Origin: Tuwongella immobilis
Lineage (GTDB): Bacteria; Planctomycetota; Planctomycetia; Gemmatales; Gemmataceae
DNA: 64,000 nt
Assembly: GCF_901538355.1 (NCBI RefSeq)
Contig: NZ_LR593887.1
Span: forward strand, 4,254,920-4,318,919
Direction of reading: 5' to 3'
The notes beneath the pieces were generated by a model, which was given only the letters and a program-made list of their open reading frames with translations, did no database searches and was not told the origin of the DNA. This document shows positions 55,904 to 62,299 of this stretch, in pieces; position 1 is the stretch's first letter, and each line of letters opens with the position of its first letter. Both the position numbers and the translations under genes were made by a program.

Positions 55904-56165
55904 GGTGTGTTCTCCTAGTGACCGTCCCGGGGTCATCAGCAGGCTATCCAATCGACATAGGTGACACAATTCCAACTGGTCAAAATTCCAGATTTTCGAC
56001 GAATTTATCTGGACACATTATCATTGTGAATTTATGTTTATATACGCACCATTACCTGTAGTTTGAATCCCTTGCGCTCCCTGCAATTACCTCCGGTGGA
56101 ATCCCAAGCGAGGCGATTGCGTTCCGTTGAAGCGACACCGTTGCGATCTTGGTGAGGCACTGTCC

Positions 56166-56654
56166 GTGGAACAGTTTCTGACCGCCGCCCGAGTTGCGCG
56201 AACGCTTGCGATTGCAGCAAGCGAGCTGGAATCGTTTCTGCTGGAGCACAATGGCCCCAAACCGATCCAATTGGGGAATCGCGGTTTGCGTTGGCGGCGG
56301 TCAGAAATCGAGTTGTGGATTGAGCAGCTGATTGACCACCCGCGCCCAGTCATTCGCCAACCTGAATCGGTTGCTGAAACCGCTCCGCCGGTGCAATCTG
56401 CTGAGCCACTGCCCGCCGCTGCAACAACGTCTGCTTTACCAGCGCGGGAACTGTTGCCCACATTGGCGCAAGAAATTCTCCAGGTATTGCAGGAAGCAAA
56501 TGATTGGTTGCACGCAGCCGAGATTGCCTACCGAATTTCATCAGATGTGAGCTGCAGTGCTGGCAATTGGAACCGCATGATCCGCCGCCTGAAGACTGAG
56601 CATTGGATCATCTCCCACCCCAAACTTGGCTATCGGATCCGATCCAGAAGCTGA
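56166..56654 (+). CDS. AlpA-like DNA-binding protein with second winged helix
   Basis: A 162-residue protein. Start taken as GTG 56166, 8 bases after GGTGAGG; a TTG at 56127 is an alternative. The N-terminal ~55 residues match the AlpA/excisionase-type winged helix (PKPIQLGNRGLRWRRSEIEL, WIEQLID). A Pro/Ala-rich linker leads to a second likely winged helix (LPTLAQEILQVLQEANDWLH to LKTEHWIISHPKLGYRI). It may act as recombination directionality factor or as a regulator. Divergent from the integrase, with a 260-base AT-rich gap holding both promoters. A possible terminator hairpin, GGGCCGATC / GATCGGTCC, follows near 56726-56752. Confidence 0.65.
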   Translation: MEQFLTAARVARTLAIAASELESFLLEHNGPKPIQLGNRGLRWRRSEIELWIEQLIDHPRPVIRQPESVAETAPPVQSAEPLPAAATTSALPARELLPTLAQEILQVLQEANDWLHAAEIAYRISSDVSCSAGNWNRMIRRLKTEHWIISHPKLGYRIRSRS

Positions 56655-56834
56655 TCGCATCGATTCACTTCCCAACGTGTCAATGCCCGTTGGTTGCCCA
56701 TGTTCGTTTTTAGGCGGCAGGCGGGCCGATCTTCTGCTCGGATCGGTCCGTAAGCGGGTAAGCCATCATTTCACAACACAAACGCGAATGATCACCTCAA
56801 AAAGATCAACCAAATTGTACAGGATGCCTCCAAT

Positions 56835-56943
56835 GGGCAGGCACCCATTGGGCAACGATGGGGCAATCAAAGGGCAACGAAAGGGCACCCATGAGGCAAG
56901 GTCAAGGCAACGATCGGGCAAATCATGAGGCAATCAAGAGGCG
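56835..56943 (+). repeat. array of RGGCA boxes at 11-bp spacing (iteron-like)
   Basis: GGGCA or AGGCA begins at 56835, 56850, 56861, 56872, 56883, 56894, 56905, 56916, 56928 and 56939 (last one AGGCG): after the first box the steps are 11,11,11,11,11,11,12,11. The 6-base spacers are partly conserved (consensus about RGGCAAYSAWR). The period is not a multiple of three, and it lies between convergent genes, so neither coding nor an ordinary promoter explains it. One box per DNA helical turn points to cooperative protein binding, as at replication or partition sites. Confidence 0.85.
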
Positions 56944-57019
56944 ATGAGAAAACTCAACTCATTGCATAGACTGGCGATGTCGAGGTGAAATCGAGCTGTG
57001 GAATCATGAAGCAGATATG

Positions 57020-57054
57020 AGGTCACTGGATGATGCGATTCCCCAACCAGTGAC
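57020..57054 (-). terminator. hairpin downstream of the secreted cargo gene
   Basis: Arms GTCACTGG (57020-57027) and CCAGTGAC (57047-57054), perfect 8 bp, about 50 bases after the stop of the minus-strand gene. No T run. The rest of the 56.65-57.1 kb gap is the RGGCA array. Confidence 0.45.
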
Positions 57055-57101
57055 GCTCCTCGTGACTACCGGAGAATTCCCCATGGTTTTAAGCAGAACA
57101 G

Positions 57102-58439
57102 TTATTCGCTTTTCAGCTCATTCAAAATTGATTGGGCCTCAGTCTGAACAGGAAGCGAATAAAGTGGACCGGAGTAGATTTTTAGTGTCTCAGTCACCCA
57201 TTTGGATTTTGGAAGGAGTTCAAGGTTCAGTCGCAAATGCTGAAGCAACAAACGGGAATGCTCTTGATGGCTCTTAATCCACTTCGGATTCGTCGCGTAT
57301 TGCGAGAGACATTTTGCAACAACGGGCACGTGAATTTCTGGGTTTGGAAGATCGCCGAGACGCTGACTGGCTTTGATTGATTCCTCGGGTGTGTATCGAT
57401 CACACGCCGCAAGACGGAGGACAAAATGAATCCGAGGCAGAACCTTTTGAAGTGTCACGTCTGCAGGGCTGTTGTTCGGGGGGACGTTTGCAAGCCAGGT
57501 AGCATAGAGTTCACGATGGTATTTCAATCCGCCTTTTTCCCCAAGATCGCGGACCTTCGATGCCGCCGCTTCGAATTCAACTTCTGGCGCATCGACTCTC
57601 AACGCCTTCGCGATCTCGTCTTCCGTCATCTCCAGGGGAGATTCCTTCATCGGCTCTTTGGTTGCCGATGGAATGCGTGCCACTGGGGTCAATGTTTGTT
57701 TTCGCCGTTTGGTGACATCCTCAATGGCAGTCTGTTTTTCCAACTTAGAAAATTCGTCCCGCAAAGACTTCAACAAAGTGAACGCGCGGGAGCGTTTTGC
57801 CGCGGTGGTTTTTGGGGATCGAGCCAACTGGGCCAAACAAATAATCGCATGACGGCGGCAATCAAGTGGAAAGATTGTTTTCGCTTTGTCCGCACTTGGT
57901 TGCGCGATCCGGAACAACAAGTCTGGATTAATGACCAATGCAAAGTGTTCGTCCATAAGAGCCGTGATGAGTTCCAGCATCACCAGCAATCGTTCTTCGC
58001 CTGATGGGGCAAGCGAACGCGTTTCAGTGGTGGCGATTCGTGCAAACTCAAGCATGAGATCTTCTGAATAAAGTGAGACATCCTGCGGCTGTTTCACGAG
58101 TTTCGCAGCACAATTTCGACGGGTTTCCAAGCTGTCTTTTCCCGGAACGCGATTCGAGACAACCTCCTGATAAAACGGATGCAGATCTGGAAGAATTTTT
58201 GAAAGTGCATCTGATGCGGCTGAACCAATCCCTTTGGCTCTCATCATCCCGTAGAGGGTTGGAGCAAACTGGACTGCAGCAGGCCCTTTGTCCCCGAGTT
58301 GTTGAATGGCTTTGATCTTGGAGAGGGCATTACCGTTTTTGAGAGCGTCTCGAATTGCATCAAAATCATCCGCTTTGCAGATAAGCGGAATAGCAAAAAT
58401 GAGTAACAGCCCAAATATCAGACGATTCCAACCAAGCAT
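57102..58439 (-). CDS. secreted helical-repeat protein, element cargo
   Basis: A 445-residue protein with a signal peptide (LIFGLLLIFAIPLICKADD). The mature part is helical with weak HEAT-like repetition (SKIKAIQQLGDKGPAAVQFA; AASKVRDLGEKGGLKYHREL; KASQRLGDLPNPEIHVPVVA). No catalytic motif and no phage family recognised. Its style matches host planctomycete secreted proteins and its codon use seems less GC-biased than the core genes, so it is probably cargo carried by the element. Same strand as the upstream ribbon-helix-helix gene, 57 bases away. Confidence 0.75.
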   Translation of the reverse strand: MLGWNRLIFGLLLIFAIPLICKADDFDAIRDALKNGNALSKIKAIQQLGDKGPAAVQFAPTLYGMMRAKGIGSAASDALSKILPDLHPFYQEVVSNRVPGKDSLETRRNCAAKLVKQPQDVSLYSEDLMLEFARIATTETRSLAPSGEERLLVMLELITALMDEHFALVINPDLLFRIAQPSADKAKTIFPLDCRRHAIICLAQLARSPKTTAAKRSRAFTLLKSLRDEFSKLEKQTAIEDVTKRRKQTLTPVARIPSATKEPMKESPLEMTEDEIAKALRVDAPEVEFEAAASKVRDLGEKGGLKYHRELYATWLANVPPNNSPADVTLQKVLPRIHFVLRLAACDRYTPEESIKASQRLGDLPNPEIHVPVVAKCLSQYATNPKWIKSHQEHSRLLLQHLRLNLELLPKSKWVTETLKIYSGPLYSLPVQTEAQSILNELKSE

Positions 58440-58496
58440 AAAGTGGCTCCTGAAAGAATTGGAACCACTGCAAAGTACAACGGAGGTGCAGGTGAA

Positions 58497-58754
58497 TCAA
58501 TCAGAACTAGTTTGTTGTTTGTCAGGTGGGGGAGGCCAACAACCAGCTTTTTTCAAAAACTCTCGAATTGCAGCTCGCAAGACATCGCTTTCTCGCGGTC
58601 GAACATCAGCACGATCGAGATATTGCGCCAAAGCAGCTTCAAGATCAGCAGTTAGGGTAACAGTGATGCGTTTGTGCGCGTAGTGGCCAGCACCACGGGG
58701 GCGTTCGTCGGGAGTTTCAGGATTAGCCGGATTCTTCTCCATCAGGGCGATCAT
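58497..58754 (-). CDS. ribbon-helix-helix DNA-binding protein
   Basis: An 85-residue protein with a CopG/ParD-like ribbon-helix-helix: RITVTLTADLEAALAQYLDR and ESDVLRAAIREFLKKA (~30-72), preceded by a polar arm and followed by a Pro-rich tail. Start ATG 58754 is 8 bases after AGGAG. It is divergent from the early operon, and the gap contains a palindrome lying inside the operon promoter, so it is the natural candidate for the operon repressor. No toxin gene partner follows. Confidence 0.85.
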   Translation of the reverse strand: MIALMEKNPANPETPDERPRGAGHYAHKRITVTLTADLEAALAQYLDRADVRPRESDVLRAAIREFLKKAGCWPPPPDKQQTSSD

Positions 58755-58822
58755 ACTTCCGCTCCTCTCTGGAACCAAGGCCCGCAACGACATCACGAGT
58801 AACAACTTAGCACATTTATCTT

Positions 58823-58829
58823 CTACTGT
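58823..58829 (+). promoter_or_regulatory. extra half-operator
   Basis: CTACTGT, identical to the right half of the palindrome at 58858-58874, 45 bases from that half. It lies on the side of the ribbon-helix-helix gene and may serve autoregulation. Confidence 0.45.
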
Positions 58830-58854
58830 GAATAGTTCATCTATTTTATTTCAG

Positions 58855-58883
58855 TTGACAGTAGATGCTACTGTGGCTATTCT
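58855..58883 (+). promoter_or_regulatory. sigma-70-type promoter of the early operon
   Basis: TTGACA (58855-58860), a 17-base spacer and TATTCT (58878-58883), 66 bases ahead of the first gene of the operon. The -35 box is perfect and the -10 has four of six consensus bases. Confidence 0.7.
58858..58874. promoter_or_regulatory. palindromic operator within the promoter
   Basis: ACAGTAG-ATG-CTACTGT, perfect 7-bp arms with a 3-base centre, overlapping the end of the -35 box and filling the spacer. Bound protein would block RNA polymerase. The adjacent ribbon-helix-helix protein is the likely ligand. Confidence 0.65.
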
Positions 58884-58948
58884 TCGTCACTATTGATCCT
58901 GTGACATCAATAGCGAATTGAACCCATCCGAGTTCGAGGTATCGGGAA

Positions 58949-59173
58949 ATGAGCATGGAAATCCTGAAGGCCAAAGAACCAGAGTTGCCGGTGATCGCTC
59001 TGCGAGTCGATCAGGCGGCGAAGTCGCTCGGGGTCAGCGACAAGACCATCTACCGAATGATCAAGGCCGGGCTACCCCATCTGCGATTTGGCGGATGTCT
59101 GCTGATCCCGGTGGATGGAGCGCGGGCATGGATCGCCGAGCAATCCAAATCGGAGGTGGCAACGGATGAATAA
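58949..59173 (+). CDS. excisionase-like helix-turn-helix protein
   Basis: A 74-residue protein of the HTH_17/excisionase family: LRVDQAAKSLGVSDKTIYRM followed by the wing LRFGGCLLIPVDGARAWIAE. Such proteins assist excision or regulate early genes. First gene of a tightly packed operon; its stop overlaps the next start by 8 bases. A second ATG two codons on is possible. Confidence 0.85.
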   Translation: MSMEILKAKEPELPVIALRVDQAAKSLGVSDKTIYRMIKAGLPHLRFGGCLLIPVDGARAWIAEQSKSEVATDE

Positions 59174-59546
59174 GCCGATCGTGATGGATCCACTGCCATC
59201 CTGGTCAAGGCCGGCATTGCTGGGGCCGCAATTGAAATTCGCGGTGACCGCTGGGCGTGTCTCGTGCGCTGAATTTGGCAGTCATTTCGCGGCCATCGAA
59301 TGGATGGCCTGGTACGTGCAACAGCAGTTGCACGGGACCACGTCAAATCTCGACATCATCCAGCGGATGAAAACCGAGATCGAGGCGGCAGCATCGACCG
59401 ACGATCCAACCCAACTGCTGGATCGCATCGCCGAATTGCAGGTTCTCCTGTGGGAACTCAATCGGCGAGCGGGGAATGGGCCTGTGGAGCTGCTGATTGC
59501 GGCCCATGGCAAGGTATCCGAAAGTCTGAAAGGAATTCAGGGATGA
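59166..59546 (+). CDS. hypothetical element protein
   Basis: A 126-residue protein, start MNKPIVMDPLPSW at 59166 overlapping the previous gene. Predicted helical, with acidic stretches (IIQRMKTEIEAAASTDDPTQ; LLDRIAELQVLLWELNRRAG). No family recognised. Overlap on both sides by 8 and 4 bases supports it as a translated gene. Confidence 0.75.
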   Translation: MNKPIVMDPLPSWSRPALLGPQLKFAVTAGRVSCAEFGSHFAAIEWMAWYVQQQLHGTTSNLDIIQRMKTEIEAAASTDDPTQLLDRIAELQVLLWELNRRAGNGPVELLIAAHGKVSESLKGIQG

Positions 59547-60052
59547 GCAGAATAACGGCCGAATACGAACGCGAATTGCGAAAGACCGAGGCTGCTACAA
59601 GGTTAGCGGCAAAGGGTCGGGAAATGCTCCAGCAACGCGAATACGAGCGTGAATTGCAACGCTCACGCATCGAAGAACGTAGGGCGTTGGATCGCCGTCA
59701 CGAATGGCAATTTCTCTGGGCAGCGATGGATGAGCAACTCGGTGCGTTGAATCCGTGGGCATTAGATACGGTTCCGCCAGAATTCAAATCGAATCCCCAT
59801 TGGACATTTGATTTGCGGCCATTTGGCAATGCGTCAATGCGAGTCACTTTTCACTGCCCAAGAACAACGGGGCTGTGGGTACTCGCCCAGATCGGCTATC
59901 CGGAGACGGTGCAGCAATCCGGTGAGACACTGCAATTCCTTGATTGGAAAGTGCTCGAAGGCAATGAGCTTCCCATCGTCCTGGCCATTCTGCAGGAGAT
60001 GGAAAAACGAATCGCAGAAAACGAATTCGGGAACACGAGCGATCATGCGTAA
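59543..60052 (+). CDS. hypothetical element protein with N-terminal coiled coil
   Basis: A 169-residue protein starting at ATG 59543 (ATGA overlap with the previous stop). The first ~60 residues are a highly charged coiled coil (EYERELRKTEAATRLAAKGR); the remainder appears an alpha/beta domain (NPHWTFDLRPFGNASMRVTF, VLAQIGYPETVQQSGETLQF). No family recognised. Confidence 0.75.
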   Translation: MSRITAEYERELRKTEAATRLAAKGREMLQQREYERELQRSRIEERRALDRRHEWQFLWAAMDEQLGALNPWALDTVPPEFKSNPHWTFDLRPFGNASMRVTFHCPRTTGLWVLAQIGYPETVQQSGETLQFLDWKVLEGNELPIVLAILQEMEKRIAENEFGNTSDHA

Positions 60053-60067
60053 GGGGGAATGCCCCGC

Positions 60068-60214
60068 ATGAACCCGGTTCCGTCCGGTGGGGGTGGTCCC
60101 CGCCGGAAGGGTACACGTTGGAAACACCCTGGCCCGCCGGTCGGCGCGGTGCCGACAGTCGATCCGTTCCGGGGTCACACGACGGGCCAGGGTTGCGCCT
60201 TCAATTCGACCTGA
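60068..60214 (+). CDS. possible 48-residue basic protein
   Basis: A short open frame (start ATG 60068, 10 bases after GGGGG; an ATG at 60059 is too close to that site). Product is Gly/Pro/Arg-rich (MNPVPSGGGGPRRKGTRWK). It fills an otherwise empty gap in the operon, but the same DNA forms two strong hairpins, so an RNA role is an equally good reading. Confidence 0.35.
   Translation: MNPVPSGGGGPRRKGTRWKHPGPPVGAVPTVDPFRGHTTGQGCAFNST
60084..60106 (+). repeat. strong hairpin in the operon
   Basis: Arms CCGGTGGGG (60084-60092) and CCCCGCCGG (60098-60106), 9 bp with one G-T pair, 5-base loop. Confidence 0.6.
60126..60193 (+). ncRNA. candidate structured RNA element (three-way junction)
   Basis: Outer 11-bp stem ACCCTGGCCCG (60126-60136) with CGGGCCAGGGT (60183-60193), perfect. 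Inside are a hairpin GTCGGC-GCGGT-GCCGAC (60140-60156) and a weaker one GATCC..GGGTC (60161-60176). The fold would be a 68-nt three-way junction. It has no tRNA features. It could be a small RNA, a cis-regulatory element in the operon mRNA, or a DNA cruciform site. Confidence 0.45.
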
Positions 60215-60251
60215 TTTCCACTGACTCTAACGACTCCCGAGGAACCTTGCC

Positions 60252-60473
60252 ATGGCCAAGGCACACTACCGGTGCGCAAAAACTGGTGCACTCTTGCTGC
60301 CTGAATTACCCCCAGCGGATGTCGGGCCGACCCAGTCCATTCCTGGTTCCGAGGAACGGCAAGCCGTCTATGCGGCACGATTCGCTGCCGGGCTTCCGAT
60401 GTTCGATCCCCTTGATTTCAAGGACAACGAGGACTTTCGCCCCATCGAATTGTTCAGCAAACGTAGCGCGTGA
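60252..60473 (+). CDS. small hypothetical element protein
   Basis: A 73-residue protein preceded by a GAGGAA ribosome site. Visible: YRCAKTGALLLPELPPAD and FDPLDFKDNEDFRPIELFSK. No family recognised. Same strand and operon as its neighbours. Confidence 0.65.
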   Translation: MAKAHYRCAKTGALLLPELPPADVGPTQSIPGSEERQAVYAARFAAGLPMFDPLDFKDNEDFRPIELFSKRSA

Positions 60474-60515
60474 ATTGCATCCCGATCCTGACATGATCCC
60501 GAAAAGGAAATTCCC

Positions 60516-60740
60516 ATGATGACTGTGCTTGTTCCCGGTGAAGCCCTTCTCATTGGTGATGTACTGGTAACGCTGGTGGGTGGCACTCCCAGCCGAGCGA
60601 TGGTGCGGATTACCAAGCCCAGCGCAACCCATGTTCAATTGCTCGATGACCACGAAGCAGAAGAAACCATGCACGCGCTGCGGGGAATCGATTCGATCGA
60701 TCTTTGCCCGCCGGAAGAACCGGAGTCATTGCATGCCTGA
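60516..60740 (+). CDS. CsrA-like small protein
   Basis: A 74-residue protein whose first ~45 residues follow the CsrA/RsmA pattern: PGEALLIGDVLVTLVGG aligns with the GExxxIGDxVxVxVxxV core, and MVRITKPSATHVQLLDD with VRIGVxAPxxVxVxRxE. The critical RNA-binding Arg of CsrA's C-terminal part is not obvious. AAGGAAA precedes the start. If it is a CsrA paralogue, it could act on element or host mRNA after infection. Its stop overlaps the next gene by 8 bases. Confidence 0.55.
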   Translation: MMTVLVPGEALLIGDVLVTLVGGTPSRAMVRITKPSATHVQLLDDHEAEETMHALRGIDSIDLCPPEEPESLHA

Positions 60741-61071
60741 TGCGCTGTTGCGGGCTCCGATCGCCGCCCCGCACTCCGATCTGCCCCGCTCGCTGCTGGT
60801 GGTGATTCACCCCAGCGGCGCGGGCGGGCCGGTGATCGAGCTGCATCATCTGTGCGAGATTGCCGGCGTGCCGTGGGTGGTGCTGTCTCGGATGAGCGGA
60901 GATGTCTTTCGCCCGGCAGCGCAGCGGCTGCGGGCACTGGAACAACTACCGACGGGCGACCGCTCGGCGCATCGTCTGGAATCGGGCTGGTTGGTCGGTC
61001 GAGGCGAATTGTCTCCCGCATGGATCGGCCCGGATTGGGGGTTGCTCAACGACCTGGCGCGGGCCGGGTAA
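60733..61071 (+). CDS. hypothetical element protein
   Basis: A 112-residue protein, start ATG 60733 inside the end of the previous gene. Features: SLLVVIHPSGAGGPVIELHH near the N-terminus and GPDWGLLNDLARAG at the end. No recognised family. Ten bases separate it from the Rad52-like gene. Confidence 0.65.
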   Translation: MPDALLRAPIAAPHSDLPRSLLVVIHPSGAGGPVIELHHLCEIAGVPWVVLSRMSGDVFRPAAQRLRALEQLPTGDRSAHRLESGWLVGRGELSPAWIGPDWGLLNDLARAG

Positions 61072-61081
61072 CGAGGTACGC

Positions 61082-61885
61082 ATGAGCGAAGCATTGTTGG
61101 TGTGCATCATGGATGCGTTGGCCAAGCCATTCGATCCCAGCGAGATCAAATGGAAGCCAAAGACCATTCGCGGGGACAAAGCCCTGATGCTCCCGTATGT
61201 GGATGCACGGGTGGTTATGGATCGGCTGGATGAAGTCATGACCATTGGCGGCTGGCACGATACCTACAAGGAATTAACCAGCGAAGCCGGTTCGGTGGAA
61301 TGCACGCTGTCGCTGTTCATCAATGGGCAATGGATCAGCAAATCCAATGTGGGATCGCTAAGCGAACAACCCGACGATGGGGACAAGCTAAAAGCAGCGT
61401 ATTCCGATGCCCTGAAGCGGGCCGCGGTGAACTGGGGAATCGGTCGGTATCTCTACCGATGCGCTCCCCAATGGGTGGCATTCGACCCTGCCAAGAAAGT
61501 GCCGGTTGGCCATCCGAAATTGGTCATTCCACCGCGAAATCGAAAAGCGTTGTCCGGTGGGGCCATGCTGCCGGATTCACCGATCTGCCAAGAGCAATCG
61601 GAGCGGCTCTCGAAGGTGATTCGACAACTCGCCGAGGCGGTGGATGTCAAGCCGGGGGTGATTTGGCGAAAGTTGTTGGCCAAGCTGAATCTGGGGGCGG
61701 AAGTCACCATGAGCCAGCTCACCGTGCAGCAGTATCAGCACGCGTGCAAAATCGTGTTGGATGAACTGGTGCTCCTCGAAACACCAACGCACGTCCCAGT
61801 CATTGCCCAGGAACGGGGGGATGCCTTCGAGCCTCCCCAAGGCAACGCGGCCCCATTCGCATTGGAACCCCCCGCACGAGGATGA
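61082..61885 (+). CDS. Rad52-type single-strand annealing protein
   Basis: A 267-residue protein of the Rad52/22 (DdrA-like) family found in phages. Visible conserved blocks: LMLPYVDARVVMDRLDEVM, IGGWHDTYKEL, VECTLSLFINGQWISKSNVG, and KLKAAYSDALKRAAVNWGIG, RYLYRCAPQW. The C-terminal ~110 residues are variable and end Pro/Ala-rich. Phage annealing proteins pair single strands during recombination-dependent replication or repair. Placed directly upstream of the replication genes, as in other temperate phages. Confidence 0.85.
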   Translation: MSEALLVCIMDALAKPFDPSEIKWKPKTIRGDKALMLPYVDARVVMDRLDEVMTIGGWHDTYKELTSEAGSVECTLSLFINGQWISKSNVGSLSEQPDDGDKLKAAYSDALKRAAVNWGIGRYLYRCAPQWVAFDPAKKVPVGHPKLVIPPRNRKALSGGAMLPDSPICQEQSERLSKVIRQLAEAVDVKPGVIWRKLLAKLNLGAEVTMSQLTVQQYQHACKIVLDELVLLETPTHVPVIAQERGDAFEPPQGNAAPFALEPPARG

Positions 61886-61891
61886 TTCGCC

Positions 61892-62284
61892 ATGTCATCG
61901 GAATGGATGCCGATTCCGCTCACGCTGGCCAAAGATGTTCGGCTGGATGAGCTTGCGTTTCGCTTGCGGGTGAATCGCTGCTGGGTGTTGGGTGTGCTGA
62001 TCGACTTGTGGACCACCGCTTACCACCAAGCCGCCGATGGTGTGTTCCCGGTATTTCGCCCGGAGACGCTGGATGCGATCTATGGCATCCACGGTCTGTG
62101 CCGCGAGTTGGCCAAATTGGGTTGGGTGGAGATCGATGGCGACTCGCTCAGGCTGCCTCGCTTTCGGGAACAGTTTGGCTCCGAGGCAAGGCGTCGGGCG
62201 ATGGAGTCGCGCCGGAAGGCGAATAGCCGATCCCGCAGCGAGTTACCTGCTTCCCGAAATCCGCGAACCAACCCCGCCGCGTGA
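61892..62284 (+). CDS. initiator-like protein, N-terminal domain only
   Basis: A 130-residue protein paralogous to the N-terminal ~110 residues of the next gene: EWMPIPLTLAKDVRLDELAF against DWMPVRLSLTSDMRIQQIAA, then VLGVLIDLWTTAYHQAADGV against VVGALIDLWTNANLQTMEGV. The fold is a winged helix like phage replisome-organiser N-termini. It ends in a basic Ser/Arg-rich tail and lacks the repeats and C-terminal domain of its neighbour. A tandem duplication is likely; it may compete for or share the same DNA site. Confidence 0.8.
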   Translation: MSSEWMPIPLTLAKDVRLDELAFRLRVNRCWVLGVLIDLWTTAYHQAADGVFPVFRPETLDAIYGIHGLCRELAKLGWVEIDGDSLRLPRFREQFGSEARRRAMESRRKANSRSRSELPASRNPRTNPAA

Positions 62285-62299
62285 AAGGAGAAATACCCA

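Noticed and set aside
56835-56943. Possible CRISPR array or coding repeat
   Set aside because: Period 11 is too short for CRISPR and not a multiple of three.
58497-58754. Antitoxin of a toxin-antitoxin pair
   Set aside because: The ribbon-helix-helix gene has no small toxin gene beside it; the neighbour is a long secreted protein.
60126-60193. Possible tRNA
   Set aside because: The outer stem is 11 bp, there is no T-loop consensus and no anticodon arm.
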